Shown one piece after another: positions 17,828 to 25,467 of a stretch of 64,000 bases of DNA. The stretch covers positions 124,001 through 188,000 of the forward strand of contig NZ_JBDKWG010000137.1 in NCBI RefSeq assembly GCF_040151475.1, read 5' to 3'. This DNA is from CAXBNB01 sp040151475. Lineage in GTDB: Bacteria; Bacteroidota; Bacteroidia; Cytophagales; Cyclobacteriaceae. Position 1 is the first letter of the stretch. Each line of letters starts with the position of its first letter. Below the pieces are notes generated by a model. The model saw only the letters and a program-made list of their open reading frames with translations. It did no database searches and was not told the origin of the DNA. The position numbers and the translations under genes were made by a program.

Positions 17828-17899
17828 ATTACAGGCGTAATGAAATATGCTTTAAACGATTAAGCCATAAATATAAGAAGGAAGCTTAAATATATGGTC

Positions 17900-18451
17900 T
17901 TAAGAGATACGAATATAAGCACGTAACTTCTCTCTCAATACTTTTAATGCTTTCCCCATTTGTACTTCGATCGTTTTGATTGACAACCCAAGATGGTCAG
18001 CGATCTCCTGATATTTCAATCCTTCAAACCTGCTAAGCTTAAATATTTTCTGACACTGAGGTGGTAACGAATCTATGGCATCATAAATCTTCTTTTCCAG
18101 TTTGGAATCTTCCACATCATCAAAAAAATTATGAGACTCAGTTTCCATTTTGACCATGACATATTGTTTGTAATTGTCACGAACTTTTAAGTGCTTGATG
18201 TGATTCAGGCAGGTATTGTGAACTGATCGGTATAGATATGATTTGATTGAAGAATCGGGAGCGATGGACTCACATTTTTCCCAGAATTTCACAAAAACTT
18301 CCTGAACTATCTCTTCAGCTTCATCCACTTCATCAAGATACTTATTGGCATAACCACACAAAGGTTTGTAATGGCTGTTAAAAACCATTTCAAAGGCTGC
18401 TTTATCCTTATTTCTAATTCTGCTAACAAGAATGTCAGTTTGATCTTCCAA
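17900..18451 (-). CDS. ECF-type RNA polymerase sigma factor (Bacteroidota FecI-like)
   Basis: The 183-residue protein has region 2 (FEMVFNSHYKPLCGYANKYL, then EEIVQEVFVKFWEKCESI) and region 4 (LPPQCQKIFKLSRFEGLKY, then QEIADHLGLSIKTIEVQMGK). It has no region 3 and matches the size of Bacteroidota ECF sigma factors. It likely directs transcription of a transport or utilisation locus when released from the FecR protein two genes downstream. It is divergent from the MenE-like gene, and the spacer contains an 8-bp perfect inverted repeat. Confidence 0.93.
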   Translation of the reverse strand: MEDQTDILVSRIRNKDKAAFEMVFNSHYKPLCGYANKYLDEVDEAEEIVQEVFVKFWEKCESIAPDSSIKSYLYRSVHNTCLNHIKHLKVRDNYKQYVMVKMETESHNFFDDVEDSKLEKKIYDAIDSLPPQCQKIFKLSRFEGLKYQEIADHLGLSIKTIEVQMGKALKVLREKLRAYIRIS

Positions 18452-18557
18452 CTTATAGGCTTCTAGGTGGTATAAAGTTTATCATTATAAATACTCTACT
18501 TTTTAACGAAATTTGTTCGAACCATTTAATTCATTCAAATTTGATTAAAAATACTCA

Positions 18558-18579
18558 AGTATTGTTATAGTACAATACT
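18558..18579. promoter_or_regulatory. inverted repeat between sigma factor and menE-like gene
   Basis: AGTATTGT and ACAATACT are exact reverse complements with the 6-base spacer TATAGT. The site lies midway in the divergent spacer, so it could be an operator for either gene. Confidence 0.4.
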
Positions 18580-18646
18580 AACAATCTATAATAATATACA
18601 TAGACACTTAAAACGAGAAAAAGGTTTAATTAGTCTGAAAATAAAC

Positions 18647-19717
18647 ATGAATATCACGTATAAAAATGAAATTTACAGTCTAAAAAATCTAAAAAGGCTA
18701 CTTTCAGAAGCTCCATTTTTTTCATCCGGTATCTCATTTATCAATCAATGGGTTTCTTTACAAAGTGTTTTTATTTTTAAATCATCGGGATCAACAGGAA
18801 TAGTAAAAAATATTGAAGTCTCCAGAAATCAAATTCTGGAAAGTGTGAAACTCACTACAAACGCTCTAAAGCTTAAAACCTCAGACAGATCTTTGGTATG
18901 CCTTGCACCGGAATACGTCGCTACCAAGATGATGCTGGCAAGATGTCTGATACTGGACATGGATATCATTTTAGTTGATCCTTCTTCAAATCCTCTGGCA
19001 GGTTTAGACGAAAATGAGCAAATAGATTTTGCCTCTTTTGTGCCGCTACAGGTGCAACAAATCATTGACTCAGACAATTCAGACAAACTGAACAAAATCA
19101 GGAATGTATTGATCGGAGGGGCTCCTGTATCCGATGTGCTTACGGAGAAATTGAACTCGTTTCAAAACAACATTTACCACACGTACGGAATGACGGAGAC
19201 CGTATCTCACATTGCCATGAAATGCCTGAGTAAGAAAAGGAGTTCTCCTTATTTCAAATGTCTCAGCGGGATACAAATAACAAGCAATAATGATGACTGC
19301 CTGGTGATTAAAGGCTCTGTAACTAATAATAAAGAGGTAATAACCAAAGACCTGGTTGAAATAAAAAACGGGAATGAGTTTATATGGCTTGGCCGTCAGG
19401 ACAATCTGGTTAATTCCGGAGGTGTAAAAATCATACCCGAGCAAATTGAAAGTCTGCTCAAACCCATTTTTAAAGAAGTACAGATGCCTAATGAGTTTTT
19501 TCTGGGTGGAATTAAAGACCCTGTATTGGGACAAAAACTTATCCTCATTGTGGAAGGAACCCTACCTACAACAGGCTTTGAAACACTGATAAAAACCAAA
19601 ATTGAAGAGTTTTTTTCCAAATATCATGTACCAAAACAAACTATCTGTTTAGATCAATTTATAAGAACGTCTTCTGGAAAAGTAAAAAGAAGTGAAACAC
19701 TGAAATTGATCAACTAA
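18647..19717 (+). CDS. menE: o-succinylbenzoate-CoA ligase-like AMP-forming enzyme
   Basis: The 356-residue adenylate-forming enzyme shows the P-loop-like FKSSGSTGIVKNIEVSR near residue 45, the VLIGGAPVSD turn, the HTYGMTETVSHIA motif, the hinge WLGRQDNLVNSGGVKI, and the C-terminal catalytic-lysine motif SSGKVKRSETL. It is short for the superfamily, as Bacteroidota MenE proteins are. MenE joins o-succinylbenzoate to CoA in menaquinone synthesis. No other men genes are in the window, so the specific assignment rests on length and motif similarity. An intrinsic terminator follows. Confidence 0.75.
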   Translation: MNITYKNEIYSLKNLKRLLSEAPFFSSGISFINQWVSLQSVFIFKSSGSTGIVKNIEVSRNQILESVKLTTNALKLKTSDRSLVCLAPEYVATKMMLARCLILDMDIILVDPSSNPLAGLDENEQIDFASFVPLQVQQIIDSDNSDKLNKIRNVLIGGAPVSDVLTEKLNSFQNNIYHTYGMTETVSHIAMKCLSKKRSSPYFKCLSGIQITSNNDDCLVIKGSVTNNKEVITKDLVEIKNGNEFIWLGRQDNLVNSGGVKIIPEQIESLLKPIFKEVQMPNEFFLGGIKDPVLGQKLILIVEGTLPTTGFETLIKTKIEEFFSKYHVPKQTICLDQFIRTSSGKVKRSETLKLIN

Positions 19718-19842
19718 TCTTATGCATCAAAAGCAGGGCTCTTAAATAATTTTCCATAAAAAAACACAGATGTGGATTGGATTTATAAATACTGATTGTA
19801 AATTGTCTCCCATGTATATTAAGATATGCTAAAGACATCAGG

Positions 19843-19865
19843 GCTTCCTAATAGAAGCTTTTTTA
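19843..19865 (+). terminator. intrinsic terminator after menE-like gene
   Basis: GGCTTC, loop CTAATA, GAAGC and a run of T (GCTTTTTTAG) form a short hairpin with a T tail about 125 bases after the stop. Confidence 0.55.
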
Positions 19866-19913
19866 GTTTATAGCGTACAATAATATAACGATCAATTAGT
19901 TTTGATATCAACA

Positions 19914-20099
19914 ATGAAAATCAGGTATTCTTTAATAATTTCTTCTTTAATCATACTAGCACTGAGCTTTGGCTGTGCCGGTAGTAAGAACAACAGAAAA
20001 GTGAAAATTGTTAAGCCAAAAAACAGAATTCTTCCATACAATCCCCGGAAAAATAAAGACAGTAAAAGAACGAAAACGGTGAAATACAAGTCACTGTAA
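19914..20099 (+). CDS. small basic lipoprotein
   Basis: A 61-residue peptide starts at the ATG at 19914; an in-frame TTG at 19902 would add four residues. It has a lipoprotein signal with lipobox LSFGCAG, so the mature part is only about 40 residues. That part is strongly basic (KNNRKVKIVKPKNRILPYNP, then KNKDSKRTKTVKYK). No family is recognised. The clear lipobox, positive N-terminus and absence of a better overlapping gene support it being real. It stands alone between the MenE terminator and the sulfatase. Confidence 0.55.
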   Translation: MKIRYSLIISSLIILALSFGCAGSKNNRKVKIVKPKNRILPYNPRKNKDSKRTKTVKYKSL

Positions 20100-20232
20100 C
20101 CCCGATCAGTAGATCATACCAAAAGTGAGATTTTGAAGTTGAATGACAATAGAATACAGGTTGTATGACTTTATGAGATTTCTGCCTATGTAGAAATGAC
20201 GGAAACCAAAGGCAAATACCTCAAAATAGATT

Positions 20233-21783
20233 TCAATCCCAATATTTAGCAAGAACTTCTTTCATCTTAGGAAAAGCTTTATCGTCATCCCCTGCGAGTG
20301 CTTTTTGTTTGAGCAGTTCTACTTTCATTTGTTCAATCACCTTGGCATATTGGGTATCAGTGTATGCATTGTGATTTTCTTTTGGATCTTCTTTCAAGTC
20401 ATAAAATTCCCAGGCAGGCTCAGTATTCACTTTTTTTGTTCCAGCCAAATTGAGGTGTTGTCCATAGAAAAAAGCAAGCTTGTAGCGGTCATTTCGGATA
20501 CCAAAATGTGCCGGACGATCGGGAGTATGTGCCCAGTACCTGTAATACATTTCTTTCCTCCAATCCTTAGGTGTTTGTCCTGTCAGGTTTTTCCTAAAGC
20601 TCTTTCCCTGAACAAAATCAAGCGTTTCAAGTCCGGCATAGTCAGCAAATAAAGCGGCAAAATCTATATTCAAAATGATGTCATTAATGCGACTGTTTCC
20701 TTTGATTTCTTTAGGATAACGAATCACAAACGGCATCCTCAGTGACTCTTCATAAATCATTCTTTTGTCAAAAAAACCATGCTCGCCGAGAAAATATCCC
20801 TGATCGGCTGTATAAATCACTACTGTATTTTCAGCTTCCCCCGATGCTTCCAGATAGTCCAACAACTTACCAATATTATCGTCAATAGCTGCCCCACAAC
20901 GCATAAAATCTTTCACCAGTTTTTGATAAGTCTTTTTTCTAATTTGAATGCTATCCAGACCTTCTATAGAAAATGGCAGCCCCGGATAGGGCATAAAAGA
21001 TTTGTCCGGATTTTCAGATGCCTTAACCCACCTTTCAGTCAGGTAATCTAATTTTTGTCCCATAAAACTCCTGCCCGTAGTTTCCGGGCCAAAATCGTAC
21101 AAAGATTCCGGTTCAGGAATATCAACATTTTCAAACATGTCTTTGTGCCTCTCCGGATAATCAAAAGGCTCATGTGTGGCCTTAAAATGAGTCATTAGAA
21201 AGAAAGGTTTAGTCTTTTCTGTCTTTTGTAGCCAGTCGATAGAATAGTCCGCAATAACATCCGACGAAAACCCCTTATAGACCTTTCCTCCATTATTACC
21301 TTCTCCCCAATCTTCCTTTACTTTCAAAATAGGATCATTATACCTCCCCTGACCGGGCAATACCATGAAATGATCAAAACCTGTGGGTTGTTTTTTAAGA
21401 TGCCATTTGCCTATGATTGCCGTTTGGTATCCATTTTTCTGTAGTTCCTTAGCAATATTCATACTGTCAGGTTCCAATGATTGGGAAAGTGTATATACTC
21501 CGTTCAGATGGCTGTATTGACCTGTAAGTATGCTTGCTCTGCTTGGCACACAAATAGAGTTGGTACAAAAAGCATTGTTGAGTACCACTCCTTCATCTGC
21601 AAGCCTTTTGATATTTGCATTTTTCACATAGTCTTTTAACACACCACCATAGATACCCCAGGCCTGAGAAGTATGGTCATCAGACATTATAAATAGGATA
21701 TTAGGACGTTTGTCTGCCTTGGAAGCACATCCCAAAATCATTGCAAATGCTATAAAAAAAATACCGTTTTTAATATTCATCAA
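20233..21783 (-). CDS. sulfatase, lipoprotein (paralog of 32324-33880)
   Basis: This 516-residue S1-type sulfatase has lipobox ILGC (Cys19). Metal ligands lie in FIMSDDHTSQ, the formylglycine site is Cys78 in ICVPSRASILTGQ, and the catalytic GKWHLKK and late ADQGYFLGEHG motifs are present. A periplasmic or surface enzyme of this type removes sulfate esters from sugars after Cys is converted to formylglycine. It closely resembles the sulfatase at 32324, with long identical blocks such as LNNAFCTNSIC and KDFMRCGAAID, so the two are recent duplicates with probably related substrates. It is set apart from the main sulfatase locus by leuS and the repeat field, divergent from the beta-helix gene. 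Confidence 0.94.
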   Translation of the reverse strand: MMNIKNGIFFIAFAMILGCASKADKRPNILFIMSDDHTSQAWGIYGGVLKDYVKNANIKRLADEGVVLNNAFCTNSICVPSRASILTGQYSHLNGVYTLSQSLEPDSMNIAKELQKNGYQTAIIGKWHLKKQPTGFDHFMVLPGQGRYNDPILKVKEDWGEGNNGGKVYKGFSSDVIADYSIDWLQKTEKTKPFFLMTHFKATHEPFDYPERHKDMFENVDIPEPESLYDFGPETTGRSFMGQKLDYLTERWVKASENPDKSFMPYPGLPFSIEGLDSIQIRKKTYQKLVKDFMRCGAAIDDNIGKLLDYLEASGEAENTVVIYTADQGYFLGEHGFFDKRMIYEESLRMPFVIRYPKEIKGNSRINDIILNIDFAALFADYAGLETLDFVQGKSFRKNLTGQTPKDWRKEMYYRYWAHTPDRPAHFGIRNDRYKLAFFYGQHLNLAGTKKVNTEPAWEFYDLKEDPKENHNAYTDTQYAKVIEQMKVELLKQKALAGDDDKAFPKMKEVLAKYWD

Positions 21784-21954
21784 TTATAAGAAATTAGTGG
21801 AATTCAAAACTACTTATTTATACACAGATACCTGATTGTTTTCTTGTACCATTTACCTATACAAATGTGTCATAACAGGAATAATCAAATCATCTCTTTT
21901 TAATTGAGCAATTAACTTCATATATTAACTTCGAATAGACATAACCACAGCAAC

Positions 21955-23235
21955 ATGAAACTCAAAAAAAACCTAAACCAACGGGTTTTCAATCTCATAT
22001 TGATAATACTTGGATTGCTTACAGGGTGCAATTCCATGCCATCATACAACCCTGAAAGGGCTTTTAAAAGCATAGAAAAATCTTTAATGTCAAAACTATT
22101 AATGGCAGAAGACAGCTCGGTGATAGAACTAGACGAAGGACATTTTATATTTAAAAACACTCTGATACTTGATGGTAGAAAGCACATTACTATCAGAGGA
22201 AAAGGCATTGATAAAACCATTCTTTCTTTTAAACTGCAAGAAGACGGTGCGGAAGGAATTAAAATTTCAAACTGCTCAAATATTGTACTCGAAGATTTTA
22301 CCATTGAAGATGCTGCGGGAGACAACATCAAAGTGACTGATACTAATGGCATCACATTCAGAAGGGTAAAGTCTGCATGGACAGGAGAGGTAAACGAGGA
22401 CAATGGTGCTTATGCACTGTACCCCGTAATCTGTCGCAATGTATTGATCGAAGAGTGTGAAGTAATGGGTGCCAGTGATGCCGGCATTTATGTAGGACAA
22501 TCTGAAGAAGTTATAATTCGCAACAACACTGTCTATTGGAATGTAGCTGGTATTGAAAGTGAAAATTCTGAAAATGTGGAAATATACAATAACAAATCCT
22601 ACAACAATACGGGTGGGATATTGGTTTTTGATCTTCCCGGGCTTACTCGTTATGGCAGAAACATTAAGGTATATAACAATGAAATTTATGAAAACAACCT
22701 GACCAATTTTGCTCCTAAGGGAAATATAGTAGCTGGTGTTCCTGCCGGAACAGGTATCTCCATTTTGGCTACCAGAAATGTAGAAGTGTACAACAACAAT
22801 ATCAGAAACAATAAAAATATAGGCGTGGGCGTGGTAAGCTATGGGCTCATGACTGCAATGAACAATTCCAAACCTGACGACACAAAGAAAAAATCAAGCG
22901 CACAACGCTTAAAAGGCAAGCACGACAAAGACCCCAATTACGACCCATTCCCGGGCCAAATTTTTGTACATGACAACAGTTACTCCAATTCTTACTGGCT
23001 ACCCAACATGGACAATGACTTTGGAAAATTATTTCTAATGAAATTTGGATTGAGCCGACCGGATGTAATCTGGGATGGAATTCTCTCACAGCAATACCAT
23101 CTTGCCAACGGAAAAGTCAATCCCGACTACCAAATTTGCATTCAGGAAAAAGGTATAAAAACTGCCATTCTGGATGCTGCAAATAACTTTGAAGGCCTGG
23201 TCTCTAATCCTGAAAGTCTAAACTGTACGCTTTAA
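21955..23235 (+). CDS. right-handed parallel beta-helix lipoprotein
   Basis: The 426-residue protein has a lipobox (LLTGCNS, Cys25) and many repeated beta-helix rungs between about residues 75 and 285, such as IKISNCSNIVLEDFTIEDA, VEIYNNKSYNNTGGI, IKVYNNEIYENN and VEVYNNNIRNN. It resembles the parallel beta-helix family that travels with SO_2930-type diheme cytochromes, and such a gene follows after 2 bases. Members are thought to be surface or periplasmic carbohydrate-binding or lyase-like proteins without proven activity. The pair may form one envelope complex. Confidence 0.85.
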   Translation: MKLKKNLNQRVFNLILIILGLLTGCNSMPSYNPERAFKSIEKSLMSKLLMAEDSSVIELDEGHFIFKNTLILDGRKHITIRGKGIDKTILSFKLQEDGAEGIKISNCSNIVLEDFTIEDAAGDNIKVTDTNGITFRRVKSAWTGEVNEDNGAYALYPVICRNVLIEECEVMGASDAGIYVGQSEEVIIRNNTVYWNVAGIESENSENVEIYNNKSYNNTGGILVFDLPGLTRYGRNIKVYNNEIYENNLTNFAPKGNIVAGVPAGTGISILATRNVEVYNNNIRNNKNIGVGVVSYGLMTAMNNSKPDDTKKKSSAQRLKGKHDKDPNYDPFPGQIFVHDNSYSNSYWLPNMDNDFGKLFLMKFGLSRPDVIWDGILSQQYHLANGKVNPDYQICIQEKGIKTAILDAANNFEGLVSNPESLNCTL

Positions 23236-23237
23236 AA

Positions 23238-24314
23238 ATGAATAAAAGCACACTATATATTCTTGTCATCACATTATGGCAATTGTCATGTCAACAACCT
23301 AAACAAAACGAAAAAATAGAATATGAAGAAGAAGTATTCGATCAAAGCATTTCCTATTCGGAATTGGGTTTGATGAATCTATCAGAATACAAATTTTTCG
23401 AAGGGAAACTATCAGAACTCATTCCGGCGAAAAACGTCATCCCCTATGACCTGAATACTCCTCTATTTTCTGATTATGCTTTAAAAAAACGTTTCATATA
23501 TATACCCAAAGGAAGCAAAATTGATTATCATCCAACTGAGGTTTTAAATTTTCCGGTCGGAACAGTTTTAATCAAAAATTTCTACTACAATGATGCACAA
23601 CTAACAAACTCGACTGGCCGGATAATGGAAACAAGATTGCTCGTAAAAAAACCGGAAAAATGGGTGGCATTGCCCTACATCTGGAACAAAGAGCAAACAG
23701 AAGCTAAGCTTGAGATCACAGGTGGAGAATCAAAAATAGCTTTGCTTGGAAAAGACCCCATCAACTATCAAATCCCCAACATGGCACAATGCAAAAGCTG
23801 CCATGAAAAAAACGGAAACATAGAACCCATCGGCCCTACCGCCAGACAACTCAACCGCATGAACACATTCGACGGAAAATCATCTAATCAATTGCTCAAA
23901 TTAAAAGAATTAGGGTTAATAAATAACCTACCAGAGAAAGAAGCACTACCAAAAGTGGCTGTATGGGACAATGAGGCTACAGGTACGTTGGATCAAAGAG
24001 CCAGAGCATATCTGGAAATCAACTGCGCCCATTGCCACAATACTGAAGGACCAGCAAAAAACTCAGGACTTTACCTTACCTATTTTGAATCAGATCAACA
24101 TGCTCTGGGCATTATGAAATCTCCCGTGGCGGCTGGTCACGGATCGGGCAATTTGAAGCACGACATAGTTCCTGGCAAACCGAAAGAGTCGATCATGCTT
24201 CACCGCATGAATTCCACAGAGGCATCTGTAATGATGCCCGAGCTTGGCAGAAAAATGATCCATACCGAAGGGGTAGAATTGATCAGGGAATGGATCAAGG
24301 CTATGAAAGAATAA
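23238..24314 (+). CDS. SO_2930-family diheme c-type cytochrome lipoprotein
   Basis: The 358-residue protein has a lipobox-like LWQLSC (Cys18) and two CxxCH heme c sites: CKSCH at about residue 185 and CAHCH at about 263. The region between and around them includes LNTPLFSDYALKKRFIYIPK, typical of the SO_2930/HNE_0200 cytochrome family. It follows the beta-helix gene by 2 bases, the conserved arrangement for this pair. It should be a periplasmic, membrane-anchored electron carrier. The redox partner is unknown, but heme and copper proteins recur in the nearby polysaccharide locus. Confidence 0.85.
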   Translation: MNKSTLYILVITLWQLSCQQPKQNEKIEYEEEVFDQSISYSELGLMNLSEYKFFEGKLSELIPAKNVIPYDLNTPLFSDYALKKRFIYIPKGSKIDYHPTEVLNFPVGTVLIKNFYYNDAQLTNSTGRIMETRLLVKKPEKWVALPYIWNKEQTEAKLEITGGESKIALLGKDPINYQIPNMAQCKSCHEKNGNIEPIGPTARQLNRMNTFDGKSSNQLLKLKELGLINNLPEKEALPKVAVWDNEATGTLDQRARAYLEINCAHCHNTEGPAKNSGLYLTYFESDQHALGIMKSPVAAGHGSGNLKHDIVPGKPKESIMLHRMNSTEASVMMPELGRKMIHTEGVELIREWIKAMKE

Positions 24315-24397
24315 GGAAGTATTTGAAGTCTAAAATGCAAAAAGTGTTGACATCTTGATGATGATACTATTTTTACTTTGGATGTAGTTTTTAAAAA

Positions 24398-24544
24398 AAT
24401 AGATTCTTCACTGCGTTCAGAATGACAAAGCAGAGATTTCAGATCATCTCTACCGTATTCCTGTCTAAAGAAAATCGTTACAGCGAATATCAAGGAAACA
24501 CGCATGTGTCCACATTGTCATATTGAGTGTAGCGAAATATCTCT
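24398..24544. repeat. CHSERSEES-type repeat, unit 1
   Basis: It starts AATAGATTCTTCACTGCG and ends TGTAGCGAAATATCTCT. The two ends are imperfect inverted repeats (20 of 28 positions match by hand). The core contains TCGTTACAGCGAATATCAAG. It differs from unit 2 at about seven positions. Confidence 0.85.
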
Positions 24545-24602
24545 TTGTGCTAAAATATTCAAGCATGTTATAGCCTATTATCATTTCTATTCCTTACTTG
24601 AA

Positions 24603-24749
24603 AATAGATTCTTCATTGCGTTCAGAATGAAAAAGCAGAGATTTCAGGTCATCTCTACCGTACTCCTGTCTAAAGAAAATCGTTACAGCGAATATCAAGG
24701 AACCACGCATGTGCCCACATTGTCATATTGAGCGTAGCGAAATATCTCT
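24603..24749. repeat. CHSERSEES-type repeat, unit 2
   Basis: A direct repeat of unit 1, about 95% identical over 147 bp by hand count and in the same orientation. It ends 25 bases before the 3' end of the GIY-YIG gene. Confidence 0.85.
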
Positions 24750-24773
24750 ACCACTAAAGTCATGAATTTGACC

Positions 24774-25142
24774 TTAATCGATTTCATCATTAAGAAACTT
24801 CCAGTCGGGATTGAATTCGTTTATCAGATCATCTTTTCTAAATCGTTTCCAACCTTTGATTTCCTTTTCTCTGTCTATAGCATGTTGAATCCATTGATGA
24901 CGTTCCCAATAAACCAAATGGTAACAATTGTACTTTCCTGCAAAAGTCTTTTTTATCCCAATTGAATCCTCATAGTGTTGAAACAATCTGGTTCTCAAAT
25001 CATTGGTTACACCAACGTACAGGACTTTCTTATACTTGTTTGTCAGAATATATACAAAATAATTATGTTGCACTTCAACAAGATAATGTGAAAGAATTAC
25101 TCTGAAAAAAGATTCTTTACTCAGTTCAGAATGACACAGCAA
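24774..25142 (-). CDS. GIY-YIG nuclease-domain protein
   Basis: The frame encodes 122 residues, of which about 28-110 form a GIY-YIG nuclease domain. The tandem VYI and YVG elements lie in YFVYILTNKYKKVLYVGVTN, the catalytic arginine in LRTRLFQHYED, and the likely metal-binding glutamate in DREKEIKGWKRF. The first 23 residues (MLCHSELSKES and on) are translated from repeat unit 3, so the true start may be the GTG at 25073, giving a domain-only protein of 99 residues. Stand-alone GIY-YIG proteins of this size are common in Bacteroidota with unknown roles. Its position amid five copies of one repeat suggests it may act on them. Confidence 0.8.
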   Translation of the reverse strand: MLCHSELSKESFFRVILSHYLVEVQHNYFVYILTNKYKKVLYVGVTNDLRTRLFQHYEDSIGIKKTFAGKYNCYHLVYWERHQWIQHAIDREKEIKGWKRFRKDDLINEFNPDWKFLNDEID

Positions 25143-25243
25143 TGGTTTCAGGTCTCCTTTACCATATTAAAAATCGTTACAGCGAATACTAAAGTAATGC
25201 AAATGTTTCAACCTTGTCATCTTGAGTAAAACGAAAGATCTCT
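25110..25243. repeat. CHSERSEES-type repeat, unit 3 (diverged)
   Basis: GATTCTTTACTCAGTTCAG opens the unit and GAGTAAAACGAAAGATCTCT closes it, with the core TCGTTACAGCGAATACTAAAG. Its first part overlaps the 5' end of the GIY-YIG frame. Confidence 0.7.
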
Positions 25244-25467
25244 TTGTAATCAATATTCGAACATGCATGTCTATTACTACTTCTGGGTTTTAGTAATAAA
25301 GAGATTCTTCACTGCGTTCAGAATGACAAAACCTAGGTTTTCTGGTTACCCCTGTCATATTCCTATCTTAAAAATATAGTTAATGAGAATATCAATATAA
25401 CACACATGTGCTCGCTTTGTCATATTGAACGCAGTGAAATATCTCTAAAGAGCATTTCCAAACCCAC
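25143..25467. other. spacer between GIY-YIG gene and leuS, mostly repeat units 3 and 4
   Basis: No coding sequence is supported. The remainder of unit 3 and all of unit 4 fill this stretch, up to the leuS stop codon. Confidence 0.75.
25301..25446. repeat. CHSERSEES-type repeat, unit 4
   Basis: GAGATTCTTCACTGCGTTCAG opens and GAACGCAGTGAAATATCTCT closes the unit, with better-matching inverted ends than unit 1 but a diverged core. It ends 22 bases from the leuS stop. Confidence 0.75.

Larger units (their letters stand above)
24315..24773. other. gene-free spacer filled with repeat units 1 and 2
   Basis: No protein gene is credible here. The stretch is mostly two near-identical direct copies of a 147-bp element with imperfect inverted ends, 205 bp apart. 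Short frames on both strands are translations of the repeats, including the peptide LCHSERSEES. Confidence 0.8.

Noticed and set aside
19892..20089. 65-residue minus-strand frame over the small lipoprotein
   Set aside because: The + strand frame has a proper signal and lipobox; the minus frame is its antisense shadow.
24200..24505. 101-residue frame containing LCHSERSEES
   Set aside because: It is a translation of repeat unit 1 plus the reverse strand of the cytochrome gene, not a gene.
24315..25467. Repeat field as a CRISPR array
   Set aside because: Units are about 147 bp with inverted ends and irregular spacing, not short repeats with equal spacers, and no cas genes are near.
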